This document shows, piece after piece, positions 43,063 to 44,915 of a stretch of DNA of 44,915 bases. Positions within the stretch are counted from its first letter, which is position 1. Each line of letters begins with the position of its first letter. The stretch spans positions 1,845,806 to 1,890,720 of the forward strand of contig BFEA01000043.1 of assembly GCA_003427395.1 (NCBI GenBank). The letters run 5' to 3'. The notes below the pieces were generated by a model that was given only the letters and a program-made list of their open reading frames with translations, had not been told where the DNA came from and made no database searches. The translations under genes and the position numbers were made by a program. The DNA comes from Chara braunii. Taxonomy: Eukaryota; Streptophyta; Charophyceae; Charales; Characeae.

Positions 43063-44160
43063 ATGTTTGGATTGTTGCATTGTTCTATTTTAAGATGGTA
43101 TGCTACATGTACTAAACATCAGATAGGAACTTGGCTTGCGATACTGTTCTATTTTTTTATGGTCCTCTGGGATAGTTTTACATTTTATTTTTCATGTTGT
43201 GTTGCATATACTGTGCAAGTTGGAACCTTCAATTGTTATCTTGTTTTATTTTTAGATATTAGGTTGCATATGCTTAATAGGTTAATGCAAGGTACGACAT
43301 AGTCACAATTGTACTTCCCCAAATTATGGAAAATATATTTAGATAATTGAGGAAAAGATAAGCATACTCACACTCGTGACATTCACAATTTGACAAATAT
43401 CAGACGAGCAATTAATATAGTCCAACATACTCGCACATGGCCGCAGACTTTTGTGCACTCTGTCGAAATTGCGGGTAACATAGAAACGAGCATGGCAAGA
43501 TCACCTCATAAGGCAACCCTTCCTTGGGACCCATCTGTTATTGAATTTTGGGCTAGGAGAAAGAGGTAATGGGAAAAGACATGTTTGCCTGTTTGCAAAG
43601 ATATGTGTGATCACTCCCAAAGTCTATTTTTAGATATCCCTAGAACTCAACTTTTGTTATCTTGTTCTATTTTTAGCTTCAGAAAGATTGCAAAAGACAA
43701 GTCTGAGTATTCTCCCAAAACTTAAATCTTGTTATCTTGTTCTAATTTTAGATCTTGTGCTGCATAGTCTTACACAAAGGTCGAAATTGATTTGTTTTCT
43801 TGTTCTATTTTTAGATGTCATGCTGCATATGCAATGGAGATACTTGAATTGCCAGCCTGTTCTATTTTTAGATTTCGTGCTGCATGTACTTATGCAAGGT
43901 AGCGACCTTAGTTGTTGTGCTGCATTTACTTGCACAAGGTAAGATTTTGTAAGAAATTTGAATTGTTTATCCTATTCTATATTTAGATGCCATGGGACAT
44001 ATATCTAACACAAGTTAGAAACTTGAATTATTGTCCTTTAGATTTACTTTTTATATTTTTCGGTGCTGTGCTGCATATACTTAACGCAAGGTAGCACCTT
44101 TAATTATTATCTTGCACGATTTTTAGATGTTGTGCGGCATATAATTAATGCAAAGTTGCT
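43063..44160 (+). repeat. Degenerate 60-75-bp tandem array with splice-like cassettes
   Basis: Units contain TTGTTCTATTTTTAGAT, then TG-GCTGCATATACTTAA, then GCAAGGTA. Landmark TTTTAG positions include about 43255, 43676, 43750, 43814, 43871, 43985 and 44126, and AAGGT positions about 43290, 43898, 43938 and 44089. It lies in intron 2 directly upstream of exon 3. Confidence 0.7.
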
Positions 44161-44186
44161 CTTGTTGGTTGCTTGCATTGTGGCAG

Positions 44187-44280
44187 GCATCGGTGTGGTC
44201 CCCCCCTCTATTTGTTGGAGTCGATGCATCAGCAAGCGCTGCCGATTTGACTCAGAGAATCCAAAGAGATGAGTACCGCG
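44187..44280 (+). CDS. TL29: Exon 3 of TL29/APX4-like protein (signal end, mature N-terminus)
   Basis: This 94-bp exon lies between the acceptor TTGTGGCAG (44178-44186) and the donor GTGAGT (44281). It enters in phase 0 and leaves in phase 1. It encodes residues 97-127: ASVWSPPLFVGVD completes the hydrophobic stretch, and ASASA gives an A-x-A cleavage site after about residue 114. The mature chain then begins ADLTQRIQRDEYR. From memory, Arabidopsis TL29 begins ADLNQRRQRSEF after its signal, which is the basis of the call. TL29 is an ascorbate-peroxidase relative in the thylakoid lumen, associated with photosystem II and reported to lack haem-peroxidase activity. Only about 127 of roughly 350 expected residues are in this window; the peroxidase-like fold would lie to the right. 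I found no further exon before 44915. Confidence 0.7.
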
Positions 44281-44436
44281 GTGAGTAAGTGAATCTCACC
44301 ATAGATAAAGTCTCCATTCACTGACTTCATCTCGGTAGAGAGACAAAGTCACCCCGGGACTACCTGGACTGAATATTACTGTAACTGAGGTCAGAGGCAG
44401 CACTCACAATAGTCTTTTGAATTTGGAGTTCCTCAT

Positions 44437-44610
44437 GGTGCTATGTTTTTGCCTAGGAAGCATGAACCTGGTCGAAAAAAATGGCCGGGTTCTGGTGAGC
44501 CCCTGGCCCTGACTAGGGCTAGACGCAGCTGGTGCTATGTTTCTGCTCAGGGAGCATGAACCTGGTTGGAAAAATGGTCAGCTTCTGGTGAGCTCCTGGC
44601 CCTTACTCTA
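44437..44610 (+). repeat. Two ~80-bp direct copies, ~94-bp period
   Basis: GGTGCTATGTTT-TGC-AGG, AGCATGAACCTGGT and TTCTGGTGAGC-CCTGGCC occur from about 44437 and again from about 44531. They fall in the intron after exon 3. The window then ends in a G run (about 44899-44915), possibly a contig end. Confidence 0.75.
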
Positions 44611-44915
44611 GGTCCACAAGAGAGTCACCCTAACCGCCGTCTTCCTTCAAATGTACGCATGCTATGTACAGGTGGATTTAGGACACTCAATTCGGCCAAG
44701 AGCTGCGGTTGCATAGCTGCCGACCGCCGACCCCGACCACCAACCGTTTTGCAGCCGACCAGTGGGGCCGACCGGTTGGCGCGGTCTGCCGACCAGTCAG
44801 AAAACCGTCATCCACTGAGCTCTTTTCAAATCTGAGTTGGGGGCTGTACTGCGCTTGCTGAGTACACCCCAAATCCACTGAGAAACTTTTGGGAATTGTT
44901 GGGGGGGGGGGGGGG

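Larger units (their letters stand above)
39973..44186 (+). other. Intron 2 of TL29-like gene (about 4.2 kb)
   Basis: The boundaries are GTAAGA at 39973 and GCAG at 44183-44186. Contents are a mate-pair adapter and duplicated read (40503-40694), a 117-bp inverted-repeat element, a 254-bp inverted-repeat element, a (GT)n tract, GAT/AAT-rich triplets, one TTAA-type MITE, and a degenerate 60-75-bp tandem array whose units resemble acceptor-mini-exon-donor cassettes (43.06-44.16 kb). Confidence 0.55.

Overview
This window is nuclear DNA from a green plant, and I infer a charophyte alga or another early-diverging streptophyte with a bloated, repeat-rich genome. The main evidence is the 5' half of one recognisable nuclear gene for a plastid protein. 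Its three exons (33437-33625, 39874-39972, 44187-44280) join in phase and encode a chloroplast transit peptide, a twin-arginine thylakoid signal and the start of a mature chain resembling thylakoid lumenal 29-kDa protein (TL29, also called APX4). The introns are about 6.2 and 4.2 kb, and the rest of the gene lies beyond the right edge. A plant-type U2 snRNA relic, tRNA-derived SINEs, LINE and tyrosine-recombinase relics and many small inverted-repeat elements also indicate a plant nuclear genome. I see no bacterial operon, CRISPR array, rRNA or intact tRNA gene. Nearly all long open frames are chance frames in low-complexity or tandem DNA.

Layout. 1-2,900: a long foldback (75-608), a G-box array and simple repeats. 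2,946-4,930: first copy of a ~460-bp dispersed repeat, followed by a broken coding relic. 4,930-8,700: AT-rich intergenic DNA. 8,700-14,800: a zone dense in short perfect hairpins, with a ~52-bp minisatellite at 12.44-12.79 kb. 16,640-19,830: a striking non-coding locus, a ~1.5-kb unit duplicated in tandem. Each unit holds a series of stem-loops with a conserved loop and stems that change on both sides together, followed by alternating ~120-bp monomers. 20,300-25,450: (TA)n, a 30-bp tandem array, GA/TG repeats and a 26-bp ATTGG array. 25,550-26,500: tyrosine-recombinase pseudogene (minus). 26,610-27,725: a TRIM-like unit holding the second dispersed-repeat copy, then a SINE (minus). 28,950-32,150: remains of a LINE (minus), split by two poly(A)-tailed insertions. 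32,365-33,436: small elements and the likely promoter and leader of the TL29-like gene. 33,437-44,915: that gene, with introns packed with microsatellites, at least eight small inverted-repeat elements, two tRNA-like retroposon heads and the U2 relic.

Assembly quality matters here. An intact Nextera mate-pair junction adapter sits at 40503-40540 and is followed by an exact-looking 150-bp duplicate of 38690-38839. Several N-marked joins lie in simple repeats. Intron 2 around 40.5-40.7 kb and intron 1 around 38.9-39.4 kb should therefore not be read as true genomic order.

The most novel candidate is the stem-loop locus at 16.6-19.8 kb. I could fold it only by eye, and no database search was possible.
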